From contig NZ_KB235937.1 of the NCBI RefSeq assembly GCF_000332315.1, forward strand, positions 299,039-363,038: a stretch of 64,000 bases of DNA, written 5' to 3'. Origin of the DNA: Prochlorothrix hollandica PCC 9006 = CALU 1027 (lineage in GTDB: Bacteria > Cyanobacteriota > Cyanobacteriia > Prochlorotrichales > Prochlorotrichaceae). Positions 41,674-50,996 of this stretch are shown in pieces (positions within the stretch are counted from its first letter, which is position 1; every line of letters starts with the position of its first letter). The position numbers and the translations under genes were made by a program. The notes under the pieces were generated by a model. That model searched no databases. It worked only from the letters and a program-made list of their open reading frames with translations, and was not told where the DNA came from.

Positions 41674-42984
41674 CTAGGCGCTGCGCAGGGCCACGATGGG
41701 ATCCAATTTGGCGGCTTGCTGGGCTGGAATCACCCCAAAAAAGAGACCAATGGTACCCGACACCGACACCGATAGCAGCACCGCCACCCCAGAGACCTGG
41801 GTCAACAGGGGAGTCGTCGCCCCCACCAGCAGCACCCCCGCCACCCCCACCGCCGTCCCCACGGCTCCCCCCAGGGCCGACACAATCACCGCCTCGATCA
41901 AAAACTGGATCAAAATATCCTGATGGTTAGCCCCGATCGCCTTGCGTAGACCAATTTCCTGGGTACGCTCCGACACCGACACCAGCATGATGTTCATAAT
42001 GCCCACCCCCCCCACCACCAGGGAAATGGCGGCGATCGCCACCAATAGCAAGGTTAACGCCCCCGTGATGTTACCCACAGTGCGCAAAATATCTTCCTGG
42101 GTGCGAATTTCAAAATCATCCTTACCTGTAATACCGTGGCGCTGACGCATGAGGTTAGTCACCTGAAACTTGGCCGCCCTGCTTTGATTCTCTTTAGCCG
42201 CCATGGAAATAAAGGTCACCGCCGTCCCAGCCCCCAGATTGGTTTTGCCCACAATGCGATTGGCCATGGTGGTGAGGGGAATGATCACCAGATCATCCTG
42301 ATTAGTGCCCCCAAAACTGCCCTTAGGCCGGGTCATGCCCACCACCTGGAAGGAGAGGTTTTGCAGCCGGATCTGTTGACCCACCAGGGTTTCGGAGGGC
42401 AGGAGGGGCTGGTTATTCACCAGTTTTTCGCAAATCCCCAGACCTTGGGGGGAGTTCGGGGAGGCGATCGCCGACTCCTCCCCAAATTGTCGCAACAGCT
42501 TATCCACCAGATCACACCCCAACACCGCCACCCGCTCATTGCGCTGCCCATCGGTGTCACTAATGAACCGCCCCTGGGCCATTTCAAAACTGCGCACCTC
42601 TAAAAAGCTGGGGGTTACCCCAAACACCTGGGTGGAGGTGTTGTTGCTCTGGTAGACCACGGTCCCCACCCCATTGACCTGGGGAGCCACATCAATGACA
42701 CTGGGAACCTGATCTTTAATGGCCCAGGCATCTTCCAGCACCAGCGTCCGGGGAGTCTCGAAGGAAATGCGCCGGGTGTCATCATTGCCGGATATCAGAA
42801 ACAAAACATTGGGACCCAGGGACTGAAATTCGTTTTCCGCAAGACGCTGCACCCCCTGGCCAATGCCCACCATCGTAATGACAGAAGCATTACCGATAAT
42901 GATGCCCACCATGGTCAGGGCACTGCGAAGACGGTTGGCATTGAGGGCGGCGATCGCCATCTGGAAACTTTCGCTGAGATACAT
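41674..42984 (-). CDS. MacB/FtsX-type ABC transporter permease
   Basis: 436 residues; ATG at 42984 chosen because MYLSESFQMAIAALNANRLR is the usual start, although the frame is open for 27 more codons. A first membrane segment (ALTMVGIIIGNASVITMVGIG), a periplasmic MacB core domain of about 230 residues, and three C-terminal segments (LLLVAIAAISLVVGGVGIM, IEAVIVSALGGAVGTAV and the last near residue 400) form the FtsX plan, with VSERTQEIGLRKAIGA as the coupling helix. It works with a separate ATPase not seen here. Probable lipoprotein or peptide export; substrate unknown. Confidence 0.85.
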   Translation of the reverse strand: MYLSESFQMAIAALNANRLRSALTMVGIIIGNASVITMVGIGQGVQRLAENEFQSLGPNVLFLISGNDDTRRISFETPRTLVLEDAWAIKDQVPSVIDVAPQVNGVGTVVYQSNNTSTQVFGVTPSFLEVRSFEMAQGRFISDTDGQRNERVAVLGCDLVDKLLRQFGEESAIASPNSPQGLGICEKLVNNQPLLPSETLVGQQIRLQNLSFQVVGMTRPKGSFGGTNQDDLVIIPLTTMANRIVGKTNLGAGTAVTFISMAAKENQSRAAKFQVTNLMRQRHGITGKDDFEIRTQEDILRTVGNITGALTLLLVAIAAISLVVGGVGIMNIMLVSVSERTQEIGLRKAIGANHQDILIQFLIEAVIVSALGGAVGTAVGVAGVLLVGATTPLLTQVSGVAVLLSVSVSGTIGLFFGVIPAQQAAKLDPIVALRSA

Positions 42985-43078
42985 GGGAACAGGGGGCCAA
43001 ACGTGACGGGACAGACTAACACAGTCAATTCTGGGGTAGCCCATGGGCCTAGTATGACAAATCACCCAGGGGTTAGCC

Positions 43079-43143
43079 TATGGGATCAGCCTATGGGATC
43101 AGCCTATGGGATCAGCTTATGGGATCAGCCTATGGGATCAGCT
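43079..43143. repeat. 5 x 13-bp tandem repeat
   Basis: Five units of TATGGGATCAGCC with C/T variation at the last bases. It lies between the divergent start of the ABC permease gene and the stop codon of the SRPBCC gene, which begins at the last base of the repeat. Confidence 0.9.
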
Positions 43144-43601
43144 TAGGACGATCGCAAACTCTGCAACTCCTCCGCCACCCGTTTCACGCGACGCAGTTGG
43201 GCTTCCATGTCCCGGCGAGTCCACCGGGCCGCAAAGGTCCGAAAGCCAAAGGCCACCAGGGGGTTACTGGGTTGAAACTCAAAACGGTTCAAGAGCCGGG
43301 TTGTCTGACCCTCTGGCTGACACTCCCAGCGATCGCGACCCCGGAAAAAGCCGGTAAACTCCCAGACCACCAGCCCCGGACTCCGTTCCACCACCGTACT
43401 GTACAAAGTAGGCTCCCACACCGGCACCTGCAACACAAACCGGGTTTTGCCCCCCAGCCCCGTATCCCAATCCCCCACCGGATCACAACGGAGGGCCGGA
43501 TTGAGCCAACGGTGCATCAGCTCCCGCTCCGTACAGCAGCGCTCCACCAAGGTCGCCATGGCGTTGATGGTAATGGACTGTTCAAACACTTGCTGGGTCA
43601 T
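43143..43601 (-). CDS. SRPBCC (START-like) family protein
   Basis: 152 residues, standard for a single hydrophobic-ligand cavity domain. FEQSITINAMATLVERCCTE at the N-terminus, GGKTRFVLQVP, VVERSPGLVVWEFTG and RDRWECQPEGQTTRLLNRFE give the alternating strands, and the long C-terminal helix is RRDMEAQLRRVKRVAEELQ. Members bind lipids or polyketides or act as helper proteins; here no specific function can be read. Followed by the permease gene on the same strand after a tandem repeat. Confidence 0.78.
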   Translation of the reverse strand: MTQQVFEQSITINAMATLVERCCTERELMHRWLNPALRCDPVGDWDTGLGGKTRFVLQVPVWEPTLYSTVVERSPGLVVWEFTGFFRGRDRWECQPEGQTTRLLNRFEFQPSNPLVAFGFRTFAARWTRRDMEAQLRRVKRVAEELQSLRSS

Positions 43602-44292
43602 GGCATTACAACAACACTTGACATTAAGTAGGTCAGGATAATTAATCCGAGGTAGAGATGACGGCAGAGTGAGGGTTACAGCGGCTTTTAACCCTGTTTA
43701 TTTTCCCCCACCTACTTACAACACTGGGTAGAGAATTGAGGGAGTTCCCCCTGGCCACCCCTAGTTTTTAGTAACGGATTACAACCTTTCTACACCAAGG
43801 TGTTACAGGAAGCAGCCTAGAGTCTGGGAACTGTGATAGAGGTATGCAATGGAGCAGTCCGAAATGGGTCGTGTGGTGTGCCCCCTCCGGGCACACCACA
43901 CCAAGGGTTTCAGCCATCGAGATCCTGACAACTGATTTAGGATTGCTGTAGAGGTATTACTATAACCCGCTGGTTTCCCCCGGCAGGCCGTGGACTGATC
44001 AACCGCTTTTTCGCCAGAGATTCAGCCATTTGACACGCTATCTCCCTGGAGATTCCATCGTTCTATTCTGGTGTTTCCAGGAGATCCGGGGTAGGTTTTT
44101 GACAAGCGGACTCCCAACGGCAAACCCTCCACGGGAAAGCAGACAAGGATTTTCATCCTCAGGTTTCCCATCACACCGTCCGAGGGTCTTCCCAGCCTCT
44201 GACGATCGCCTTCTCCCCTAGATAAGCCTTTCAGTCCCAGACGGCGATCGTCCGCAGCGGGCTGAAGGATCTAAACATTCCGTGATGCAATT
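43602..44292. other. 690-bp intergenic region
   Basis: No gene is supported. It holds one copy of the 103-bp element and otherwise unannotated sequence. Short weak frames exist, for example around 44030-44221, without family motifs or a ribosome-binding site. Confidence 0.6.
43852..43950 (+). mobile_element. 103-bp miniature element, copy E (left end degenerate)
   Basis: The left end is worn (GGAGCAGTCCGAAATGGG instead of TACAGCAGTCCTAAATGGG), the right end GATTTAGGATTGCTGTA intact. TAGAGGTAT occurs on both sides (43837-43845 and 43949-43957), possibly chance or a local duplication. Confidence 0.75.
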
Positions 44293-46077
44293 TTGTGGGA
44301 TTTGAGGGCGTTGCTATTCCCTCCGGAACCCCAGCGATCGGGGGTTCCCCACAACCCCACACTGTTAGCCAAACTGGGGATCTTAGCAGCGCTGCTTCTA
44401 TCTATTAAGCCTGGACTAAGTATTGAGCCTGGACTAAATATGCTGACATTTTCAGATCTACCCTTGCCAACCCCAGGAACCTCTGGTTTCGGGTTTGATA
44501 CCCCTAAGGCTTTACTGGCCCAGTCGGGAGGATTAGACCCCTCCACCCTCCTAGAACAAATTGGCCTAGACCAAATTACTGGCCGCGTCCTCAGCCTCCT
44601 CAGCGCTGTGGCCATCTTAATCTTGGGTTGGATTATCGCCCTGATCCTCTCTAGCGTTGTCCAAGGTCTCCTCAGCCGCACCGATCTCGACAATAAATTG
44701 GCGGCCTGGGTCTTGGGCAAAGACGGCGGAGAACTGCCCAAAGTAGAACGGGGAGCAGGACTCTTCACCTTCTGGGTAGTGATGATCTTCGCCATTGTGG
44801 CCTTCCTCAATGCCCTGGAACTGGATGCAGTCTCAGCACCGCTCCAGAGCTTCTTAGACGAGATCGCCACCTATGCCCCCCGCATCCTCAGTGCCAGCAT
44901 TTGGATGGGCGTAGCGTGGCTTCTGGCCACCGTGGTGCGGACGCTCCTGACCCGGGGCATGGAACGCTTCAAGCTAGATGATCAACTGGCTCAACAACTG
45001 GGCGGCGAGGAAGGCTCGGCCCCGGCCCTGCCCCTCAATGAGACCCTGGGCAATGTTCTCTATTGGTTCATTCTGCTATTTTTCCTGCCGTTCATCCTGG
45101 ATGCCCTGCAATTGCAGGGACCTTTGGCACCGATCCAGAACCTGATTGATGAACTGCTGTCGGCCCTGCCCCAAGTCTTCAAAGCGTTGTTGATCGGCGG
45201 CATTGGCTGGTTATTGGCTCGCTTGATCCAAAACGTCGTCAGTAGCTTTCTGCGGGCCATGGGGGCCGATAGCCTCGGCTCTCGGTTTGGTCTCAGCGGC
45301 GACAGCCTCAGTCTGTCCACCTTGGCAGGCAATCTGATCTATGCCCTGGTGATTCTGTTTACGGCCATCTCCGCCTTGGAAGCCCTGGCCATTGATGCGG
45401 TGTCCGAACCCGCCGTCGCCATGCTCAACCAGATCCTGGCGGCTATCCCCTATGTGCTCCAGGCCACGCTGATTCTGTTCCTGTTCTACCTTGGCTCTAA
45501 GTTCGTGTCGGAACTGGCGACCAATATTCTCACCAGCCTCGGCTTCAATGATGTCCTCAACTGGCTGGGTCTCCAAACCCTGTTACCCTCGGAGACAACC
45601 CCCGACGGGGACAATGCCAGCAGCCTCAAAACTCCCTCTGAAGTGGTGGGCATCATCACGGGCGTGGGCATCATGCTGGTGGGGGTGATTGAAGCGGTGG
45701 ATTCCCTGGAGCTAGAGCAGTTAAGCGCCATCATTGCCACCTTAACCGCAGGCAGTGGCCAAATCCTGGCGGGTTTGGTGGTGTTTGCCATCGCCCTGTT
45801 CTTGGGCAATCTGGCCTACCGTTTGGTTAGTCTTCAGGGCGATCGCCAAAGCAAGCTCCTGGGCAGTGCTGCCCGCATTTCGATCCTGGTGTTTGGGGCG
45901 GCCATGGGTCTGCGCCAAATGGGCATTGCCACCAATATTGTGGACTTGGCCTTTGGGTTGCTGTTTGGTGCCATTGCCGTGGCGATCGCCATCGCCTTTG
46001 GTTGGGGTGGCAAAGAAGTGGCCGCGACCCAGTTGAAGAAATGGGTCGATTCCCTCAATGAACGGGAAATTGGGTAA
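44293..46077 (+). CDS. Mechanosensitive ion channel-like protein (TM_helix repeats)
   Basis: 594 residues from a TTG at 44293; an ATG at 44440 is an alternative start. About ten membrane segments occur as repeated units (LLSAVAILILGWIIALIL, ILSASIWMGVAWLLATVV, VFKALLIGGIGWLLARLI, VLQATLILFLFYLGSKFV), the conserved TM_helix repeat of cyanobacterial MscS-like proteins. Between them lie acidic DLDNKL/LDDQLAQ helices. The last segment, FGLLFGAIAVAIAIAFGWGG, resembles the pore-lining helix of MscS, followed by a short cytoplasmic end. It would relieve turgor or act as a regulated channel. A good terminator follows. Confidence 0.75.
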   Translation: MWDLRALLFPPEPQRSGVPHNPTLLAKLGILAALLLSIKPGLSIEPGLNMLTFSDLPLPTPGTSGFGFDTPKALLAQSGGLDPSTLLEQIGLDQITGRVLSLLSAVAILILGWIIALILSSVVQGLLSRTDLDNKLAAWVLGKDGGELPKVERGAGLFTFWVVMIFAIVAFLNALELDAVSAPLQSFLDEIATYAPRILSASIWMGVAWLLATVVRTLLTRGMERFKLDDQLAQQLGGEEGSAPALPLNETLGNVLYWFILLFFLPFILDALQLQGPLAPIQNLIDELLSALPQVFKALLIGGIGWLLARLIQNVVSSFLRAMGADSLGSRFGLSGDSLSLSTLAGNLIYALVILFTAISALEALAIDAVSEPAVAMLNQILAAIPYVLQATLILFLFYLGSKFVSELATNILTSLGFNDVLNWLGLQTLLPSETTPDGDNASSLKTPSEVVGIITGVGIMLVGVIEAVDSLELEQLSAIIATLTAGSGQILAGLVVFAIALFLGNLAYRLVSLQGDRQSKLLGSAARISILVFGAAMGLRQMGIATNIVDLAFGLLFGAIAVAIAIAFGWGGKEVAATQLKKWVDSLNEREIG

Positions 46078-46157
46078 TCCCCACCCCTCCAGTCCCTCTC
46101 CCCCCGCCCCCTTCATGCAACATCACAGCCTGAAGGACACCAGCAGCGGTGAGTCCC

Positions 46158-46183
46158 ACAGCCCCCCAGGGGGCTGTTTTTTT
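46158..46183 (+). terminator. Rho-independent terminator after channel gene
   Basis: ACAGCCCCC and GGGGGCTGT form a perfect GC-rich stem with a very short loop, followed by a run of seven Ts. Position fits the end of the channel transcript and precedes cimA by about 125 bases. Confidence 0.8.
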
Positions 46184-46308
46184 AGCCCCAATAGCACATT
46201 AAGGGGTTTCACGGTGATGGCTTGCCAAGAGATCCCCTAGGATAGCTATAGGATAGCTATAGGATCACTGCACACCTGCATCCCAGCTTTTCATATTCCC
46301 CAAAAACC

Positions 46309-48006
46309 ATGACCGTAACCCCTGCCTCCCCCCAGAAAATTTGGATCTATGACACCACCCTGCGGGACGGTGCCCAGCGCGAAGGGATTGCCCTGTCCTT
46401 AGATGACAAAGTACGCATTGCCCGCCAATTGGATGCCATGGGGATTCCCTTTATTGAGGGGGGATGGCCGGGGGCAAACCCCAAAGATGTGCAATTTTTC
46501 TGGCAAATCAAAGAGAAACCCCTCAAGAATTCCGAGCTTGTAGCCTTTTGTTCCACCCGACGGCCCCATCGTGCCCCAGAAGACGATGAACTCCTCCAGG
46601 CGATCCTCTCTGCCGGAACCCGCTGGGTCACCCTGTTTGGCAAGTCCTGGGATCTCCATGTCAGCGCAGGGCTGAAGACCAGCCTAGAAGAAAATCTAGC
46701 CATGATCGAGGACAGCATTGGCTATCTGCGCAGCCAGGGACGGCGGCTGATCTACGATGCAGAACATTGGTTTGATGGCTACAAACACAACCCGGACTAT
46801 GCCCTCAAAACCCTGGGGGCCGCGATCGCCGGTGGAGCAGAATGGCTGGTGCTCTGTGACACCAATGGGGGCTGTTTGCCCCATGAGATTGCCGCGATCG
46901 TCGAAGAAGTCTGCAATAGCTTTGACCTGCAACTCAACCCCAGCCCCAGTCTGCAAGCTGAAGACTTTCACGATCGCCCCCGCCTCGGCATCCACACCCA
47001 CAACGACTCGGAAACAGCGGTGGCCAATGCGATCGCGGCGGTGATGGAGGGGGCCACCATGGTCCAAGGCACCATGAATGGCTATGGGGAACGCTGCGGC
47101 AATGCCAACCTCTGCTCCTTAATCCCCAATCTCCAACTGAAACTGGGCTATGACTGCCTAGAACCCCAACAACTAACCCAACTGACCCGTAGCAGCCACC
47201 TGATCAGCGAAATGGCCAACCTGGCCCCCAACGATCACGCCGCCTTTGTGGGGCTGTCGGCTTTTGCCCACAAGGGGGGAATCCATGTCAGCGCCGTGGA
47301 GCGCAATCCCCTCACCTATGAACACATTGCACCAGAGTCCGTGGGCAACAATCGCCGCATTGTGGTGTCGGAGCAATCGGGGCTGAGCAATATCTTGGCC
47401 AAGGCCCGCACCTTTGGCATTGAACTGGATAAACAGGATCCGGTGTGTCGCCAAATTTTGCAGCAACTGAAGGAATTGGAACATGAGGGTTACCAGTTTG
47501 AAGCGGCGGAAGCCAGTTTCGACCTGTTGATGCGGCAAGCCATGGGCCAGCGTCCCCAGTTTTTTGGCCTTAAGGGCTTCCAGGTGCACTGTGTCACCCA
47601 GGACGATGGCAGCATCCTCTCCTTGGCTACCATTAAGGTTTGCATCAAGGGCCAAGATATCCTGGAGGCGGGGGAATGCAATGGTCCGGTATCTGCCCTG
47701 GATGTGGCTCTCCGCCGTGCCATTGTCCAGTTTTACCCGGAGGTGAAGCAGTTCAACCTGACGGACTATAAGGTGCGGGTTTTGGGGGGCACCGATGGGC
47801 CTGCGGCCCGGACGCGAGTGCTGGCGGAGTTTAGCGATGGTAGCCAACACTGGTCTACGGTGGGGGTGTCCTACAACATTATTGAGGCTTCTTACAAGGC
47901 GGTGGTGGAGGGGCTAGAATATGGCCTGCTGCTGCATCATGTGGATCCCCAGGGGGAAGCCAACGCCACGATCGGCAGTATCTCCCTGTTGCAGCCGTCA
48001 CCGTAA
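46309..48006 (+). CDS. cimA: (R)-citramalate synthase
   Basis: 565 residues. IYDTTLRDGAQREG at residues 13-26 is the HMGL-like signature with catalytic Arg19 and Asp20; HTHNDSETAVAN around residue 229-238 supplies the metal-binding His pair, and GTMNGYGERCGNANL the second signature. Length, MGIPFIEGGWPGANPKD and the C-terminal LeuA-like regulatory domain (from about residue 410, with FQVHCVTQDDGSILSLATIK) mark citramalate synthase rather than 2-isopropylmalate or homocitrate synthase. It condenses pyruvate with acetyl-CoA to start threonine-independent isoleucine synthesis. Likely feedback-inhibited through the C-terminal domain. Good spacing from an upstream terminator indicates its own promoter. 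Confidence 0.9.
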   Translation: MTVTPASPQKIWIYDTTLRDGAQREGIALSLDDKVRIARQLDAMGIPFIEGGWPGANPKDVQFFWQIKEKPLKNSELVAFCSTRRPHRAPEDDELLQAILSAGTRWVTLFGKSWDLHVSAGLKTSLEENLAMIEDSIGYLRSQGRRLIYDAEHWFDGYKHNPDYALKTLGAAIAGGAEWLVLCDTNGGCLPHEIAAIVEEVCNSFDLQLNPSPSLQAEDFHDRPRLGIHTHNDSETAVANAIAAVMEGATMVQGTMNGYGERCGNANLCSLIPNLQLKLGYDCLEPQQLTQLTRSSHLISEMANLAPNDHAAFVGLSAFAHKGGIHVSAVERNPLTYEHIAPESVGNNRRIVVSEQSGLSNILAKARTFGIELDKQDPVCRQILQQLKELEHEGYQFEAAEASFDLLMRQAMGQRPQFFGLKGFQVHCVTQDDGSILSLATIKVCIKGQDILEAGECNGPVSALDVALRRAIVQFYPEVKQFNLTDYKVRVLGGTDGPAARTRVLAEFSDGSQHWSTVGVSYNIIEASYKAVVEGLEYGLLLHHVDPQGEANATIGSISLLQPSP

Positions 48007-48019
48007 CCTGTCGGCTCGT

Positions 48020-48106
48020 CTTTTGAAGCCCCGATCCCCGGTTTCTGAGGCGGAGTTGTCCACTGGTCTGCGTTGAAGCCCAGATCCCCGGTTTCTGGGG
48101 GAGTGT
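48020..48106. repeat. Two short repeats AGCCC(C/A)GATCCCCGGTTTCTG
   Basis: GATCCCCGGTTTCTG occurs at about 48032 and again at about 48082; the reverse form CAGAACCGGGGATTTTTG occurs at about 54187. A dispersed short motif without other features. Confidence 0.6.
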
Positions 48107-48225
48107 AGGGTGAGGGGTGGTTCGGGGGGCTGTGGGTTCTAGTATAGAATGGGCGATCGAGAGGGGATTAGAGTTTAGTTTTGGTTGTGAAACCCATAAC
48201 GGAAAGGGGGGCAAGACCCAAACAG

Positions 48226-49113
48226 CTAGGAAGTAGAGTCCGAAACTGTCAGCGCCGCCTCCCAAAGTTGCCTTGCTTGGCTGGGATTTTGGTTATATAG
48301 TGATACAAAACTCCGAGCGCAGTTGGTGTGGGGAGACTGGCAAGACGTGTATAAGTCTATAACTCTCATAGCCGAGTTCCTCGCATCACCTGTTGCACCA
48401 TCAGCTAAAATTTCCAGTTGTGGAAACAATGCAATCATGATTCTAACCCGCTCTAAAAATAAATTTTTGCGACCGATGACATCATCCAACTTGAAAAGCT
48501 CAATGGTGACCAAGGCACGATCGTGATCGTGCCCTTCACTCACAACGGGGCATGGAGATATACCCTCAAAGCGAATGAGGGCTTCTGGTGCTTTATCAAA
48601 GTCACCGATCGGGTAGATCAAATACGGTTGTTCTGCCTGCAACAAGGCAACGGGATCATGACCAGACAAGTCATATGTCCCAGCAATGGGGAAGTAGGTC
48701 TCCTTTAATACTGAGTTACAGGGTTTGCAAGCCACAGCGTAATTAAAGAGGTGATAGGGGAGTAGATAGTAACCGCCTGTCCCGTTGGGTACTGGGGTTG
48801 GTGTAATTCCCTGCTGACTTAAAACCGAAGATAGAGACCATCCTTTAACGTTACCTTTGGGTCGAAAATGTTCGATGTCATACTCAGATTTACCATAAAC
48901 TTCGCCCTCTAACTGGCGCTCACAGTATGCACATTTACCGCCTTGAAGCCGAATATAAACGGTCTTAATCTCACTCCACATAGGGCTTCGCTCTGCATAA
49001 CGTCTCTGTTGGCGAAAATTTGTAGTGCGCTGTGTGGCCCTATTAATCCAATTAGGACTCTTTTGGGCCACTAACGCTGCTAAGTCATTGTAGGAAATTT
49101 GATATCCAATCAT
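48226..49113 (-). CDS. HNH endonuclease, Septu PtuB-like
   Basis: 295 residues. CAYCERQL at 61-68, YDIEHFRPKG at 78-87 and CKPCN at 129-133 make the Cys-x2-Cys, His and second Cys pair of an HNH nuclease with a structural zinc. The long C-terminal part (residues 150-295) is alpha-helical and not recognised. Its start codon overlaps the stop of the ATPase gene (TAATG), so the two are translationally coupled. AAA ATPase plus HNH nuclease is the composition of the Septu anti-phage system, in which the ATPase complex controls the nuclease. Assignment to Septu is by composition and order, not by experiment. Confidence 0.75.
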   Translation of the reverse strand: MIGYQISYNDLAALVAQKSPNWINRATQRTTNFRQQRRYAERSPMWSEIKTVYIRLQGGKCAYCERQLEGEVYGKSEYDIEHFRPKGNVKGWSLSSVLSQQGITPTPVPNGTGGYYLLPYHLFNYAVACKPCNSVLKETYFPIAGTYDLSGHDPVALLQAEQPYLIYPIGDFDKAPEALIRFEGISPCPVVSEGHDHDRALVTIELFKLDDVIGRKNLFLERVRIMIALFPQLEILADGATGDARNSAMRVIDLYTSCQSPHTNCARSFVSLYNQNPSQARQLWEAALTVSDSTS

Positions 49114-50357
49114 TACAGCGCCTCCCGCCCTTGGGACATCTGTTGCAGTAAAGCCAGTGCGGCCTCCGGATCCCCGTCCCTTGCTCTTAGTGTGAGAGCT
49201 TTTAAGTTTCGGGTTTGGTCAGCAGTCCGGGTGCTCTTAAGACCAAAATAACCTGTGAGCAACACCTGATCTGCATCCAGCCCACGTACCGGTTGTTTTA
49301 GTCGTTGAATTCTACTGGCTTGCCCCTTTATGGGATCCATTAGCATAATGTTCATCCATTCCAGCGACCCGACTAGAAGCGGGCTATGGGAAGTCACAAT
49401 AAATTGGATCTTGGGTAACTGTTTAGCCAGTTGACCTAGGATTTTCATTTGCCATTCTGGATGGAGATGGAGATCAATCTCGTCAACCATGACGATTCCC
49501 TGATTGTCAACCAATCTCTTACCACTCGGACAGGTCATACAGACATGGTAAAGTAAGTCCCCAATCCAGCCCAGGAAAGCTCTATATCCATCCGATAAGG
49601 CTGGGAATGGGACTCTAAGCCCTTTTCGGCTAAAAATATATTCGCCTTCCTCTAGCTCACCTTGGAATTTATAGTGATTTGCACCAATCAAACGATCAAT
49701 TAAAGTGACGACTTGCTTAAACCGATCTGGGCTTTCGACCTCCAATTTGGGTAGCCAGGAGTTGAGGGGAATCAATGAATGGGATTCTTCAAAAAGACTT
49801 TGAACCCGTTGGGCACGGATAAATGCAGAGCCGTTGCGACTTCCCAAGTCCACACGTTCCGCTTTCTCAACTCGCCGAGATGCCCCATACCCGACAAAGA
49901 AAAATGCATCTGAGGTAGCGCTGAAGATAGGGTGCCAGCCCTTCTCCTCTGGATGAGTCCAGCGTAAAGATTCCAAATCCCCGCGCCGCAAAACAGTAAC
50001 CTCAGACTCAATATGTTTAAACTGGGAGGGAGTCTGATCTTGTGTGTGAGGAGTAAATGTAGCTTTAATGCAAGCTTGATCAGGTTGGGGAGATTTTGTG
50101 TAGGTATCCGGTTCTCGACGAATGAGGCAATAGGGAAAGATCCCAGAATCACTAACTGAGGGACCAAGGGCAGCTAAGGCGATCGCCTTAAGTAAGGTAG
50201 TTTTTCCAAGTCCATTGATGCCCAGTACAAGGTTAATGTTGGATATCCTTGGTCTAGGCATTTCGAGCGATTCAAAGTCACAATCTTGGTGAATAAAATT
50301 GATTTGTGTATTACGAAACGTGCGAAATTTTTGAATTTTGATTGAGTCGATATACAT
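49113..50357 (-). CDS. AAA ATPase, Septu PtuA-like
   Basis: 414 residues from ATG 50357 (another in-frame ATG lies at 50375). MYIDSIKIQKFRTFRNTQ is the usual opening of this OLD/RecF-like ATPase group; Walker A is GINGLGKTT at 46-54, Walker B with the DEIDLHLHP motif near residue 285, and a TSHSPLLVGSLEW motif follows. Between them is a long insert. Upstream lies an IS1 remnant, so the promoter may sit in the 100 bases between. Coupled to the HNH gene. The intact motifs suggest a functional system. Confidence 0.78.
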   Translation of the reverse strand: MYIDSIKIQKFRTFRNTQINFIHQDCDFESLEMPRPRISNINLVLGINGLGKTTLLKAIALAALGPSVSDSGIFPYCLIRREPDTYTKSPQPDQACIKATFTPHTQDQTPSQFKHIESEVTVLRRGDLESLRWTHPEEKGWHPIFSATSDAFFFVGYGASRRVEKAERVDLGSRNGSAFIRAQRVQSLFEESHSLIPLNSWLPKLEVESPDRFKQVVTLIDRLIGANHYKFQGELEEGEYIFSRKGLRVPFPALSDGYRAFLGWIGDLLYHVCMTCPSGKRLVDNQGIVMVDEIDLHLHPEWQMKILGQLAKQLPKIQFIVTSHSPLLVGSLEWMNIMLMDPIKGQASRIQRLKQPVRGLDADQVLLTGYFGLKSTRTADQTRNLKALTLRARDGDPEAALALLQQMSQGREAL

Positions 50358-50474
50358 AGATATTAATATGCCCATTTACAAATTCGAGCTAGGGAAAATG
50401 GTTTTAGAATGTTCCACTCAACATCGCTCCGATCGCTGGGATAGACAGAACAGTTGAGGCAGCAATGATGGTTC

Positions 50475-50893
50475 AAGTTTACAAATGACCATAGTTCATC
50501 CACTGCTAGGATAAAAACATCGACTCCATCTTCTGATCCCCTGTGTCCTCTACCTTCAACTTCTCTTGGCGATATTTTCATTCACATATCTTTGGAGCCA
50601 TGAGAGAGAAACACCCACAGATCTGGCTATCCCTCTGAGCGATATTTTCTCTAACAATAATTTATCAATAATATCCCGTTTCTCTTGAGGGACACATTGT
50701 GGGGTTGGATTCTCCACAAACTGCTTATTACAGTCCTTGCATTTATACTTGGGCTTCCCAGTGTGAATGCTGCCATTTTTTATAACTCGCTTGGAATGAC
50801 AGTGAGGACAGGGGGGGCGTTTGTCTGAAACTTGAGGATCCATGGGTGCTTATCCTGTGCAGTGATATTTACAATTCTAGACCTTCCAGATTT
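50475..50893 (-). mobile_element. IS1-family remnant, second copy
   Basis: On the minus strand, MDPQVSDKRPPCPHCHSKRV, YKCKDCNKQF and the helix-turn-helix LRGIARSVGVSLSWLQRY are intact in an open frame from 50843 to 50556 ending ENIAKRS. The start of the catalytic part (VDVFILAVDELWSFVN) follows in another frame and is cut at 50475. Neither inverted repeat remains; the left part is replaced by the 103-bp element. Versus the copy at 3884 it lacks the early TAG and the T deletion. Confidence 0.8.
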
Positions 50894-50996
50894 TACAGCA
50901 ACCCTAAATCAGTTGTAGGCATCTTGATGGCTGAAGCCCTTGGTGTGGTGTGCCCCCTCCGGGGGCACACCACACGACCCATTTAGGACTGCTGTA
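50894..50996 (-). mobile_element. 103-bp miniature element (TA type), copy F, inverted
   Basis: Minus-strand orientation: TACAGCAGTCCTAAATGGG ... GATTTAGGGTTGCTGTA. It abuts the IS1 remnant, whose sequence ends at a TA exactly where the element starts (CCAGATTTTA), so it inserted into the IS and the far side was later lost. Confidence 0.85.

Noticed and set aside
43868-43920. Palindromic repeats with regular spacing (GTGGTGTGCC...GGCACACCAC) as a possible CRISPR array
   Set aside because: Copies lie kilobases apart, not in a row with unique spacers, and their ends are those of a transposable miniature element.
44030-44221. 63-codon frame in the 690-bp gap
   Set aside because: No ribosome-binding site, no family motif and unlikely codon use; treated as intergenic.
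45211-45576. Antisense open frame inside the channel gene
   Set aside because: Composition and lack of motifs indicate an antisense shadow of the membrane protein.
46230-46270. GATAGCTATAG repeats upstream of cimA as a riboswitch or leader
   Set aside because: Only a short direct repeat is visible; no conserved aptamer pattern or leader peptide rich in Ile/Leu codons was found.
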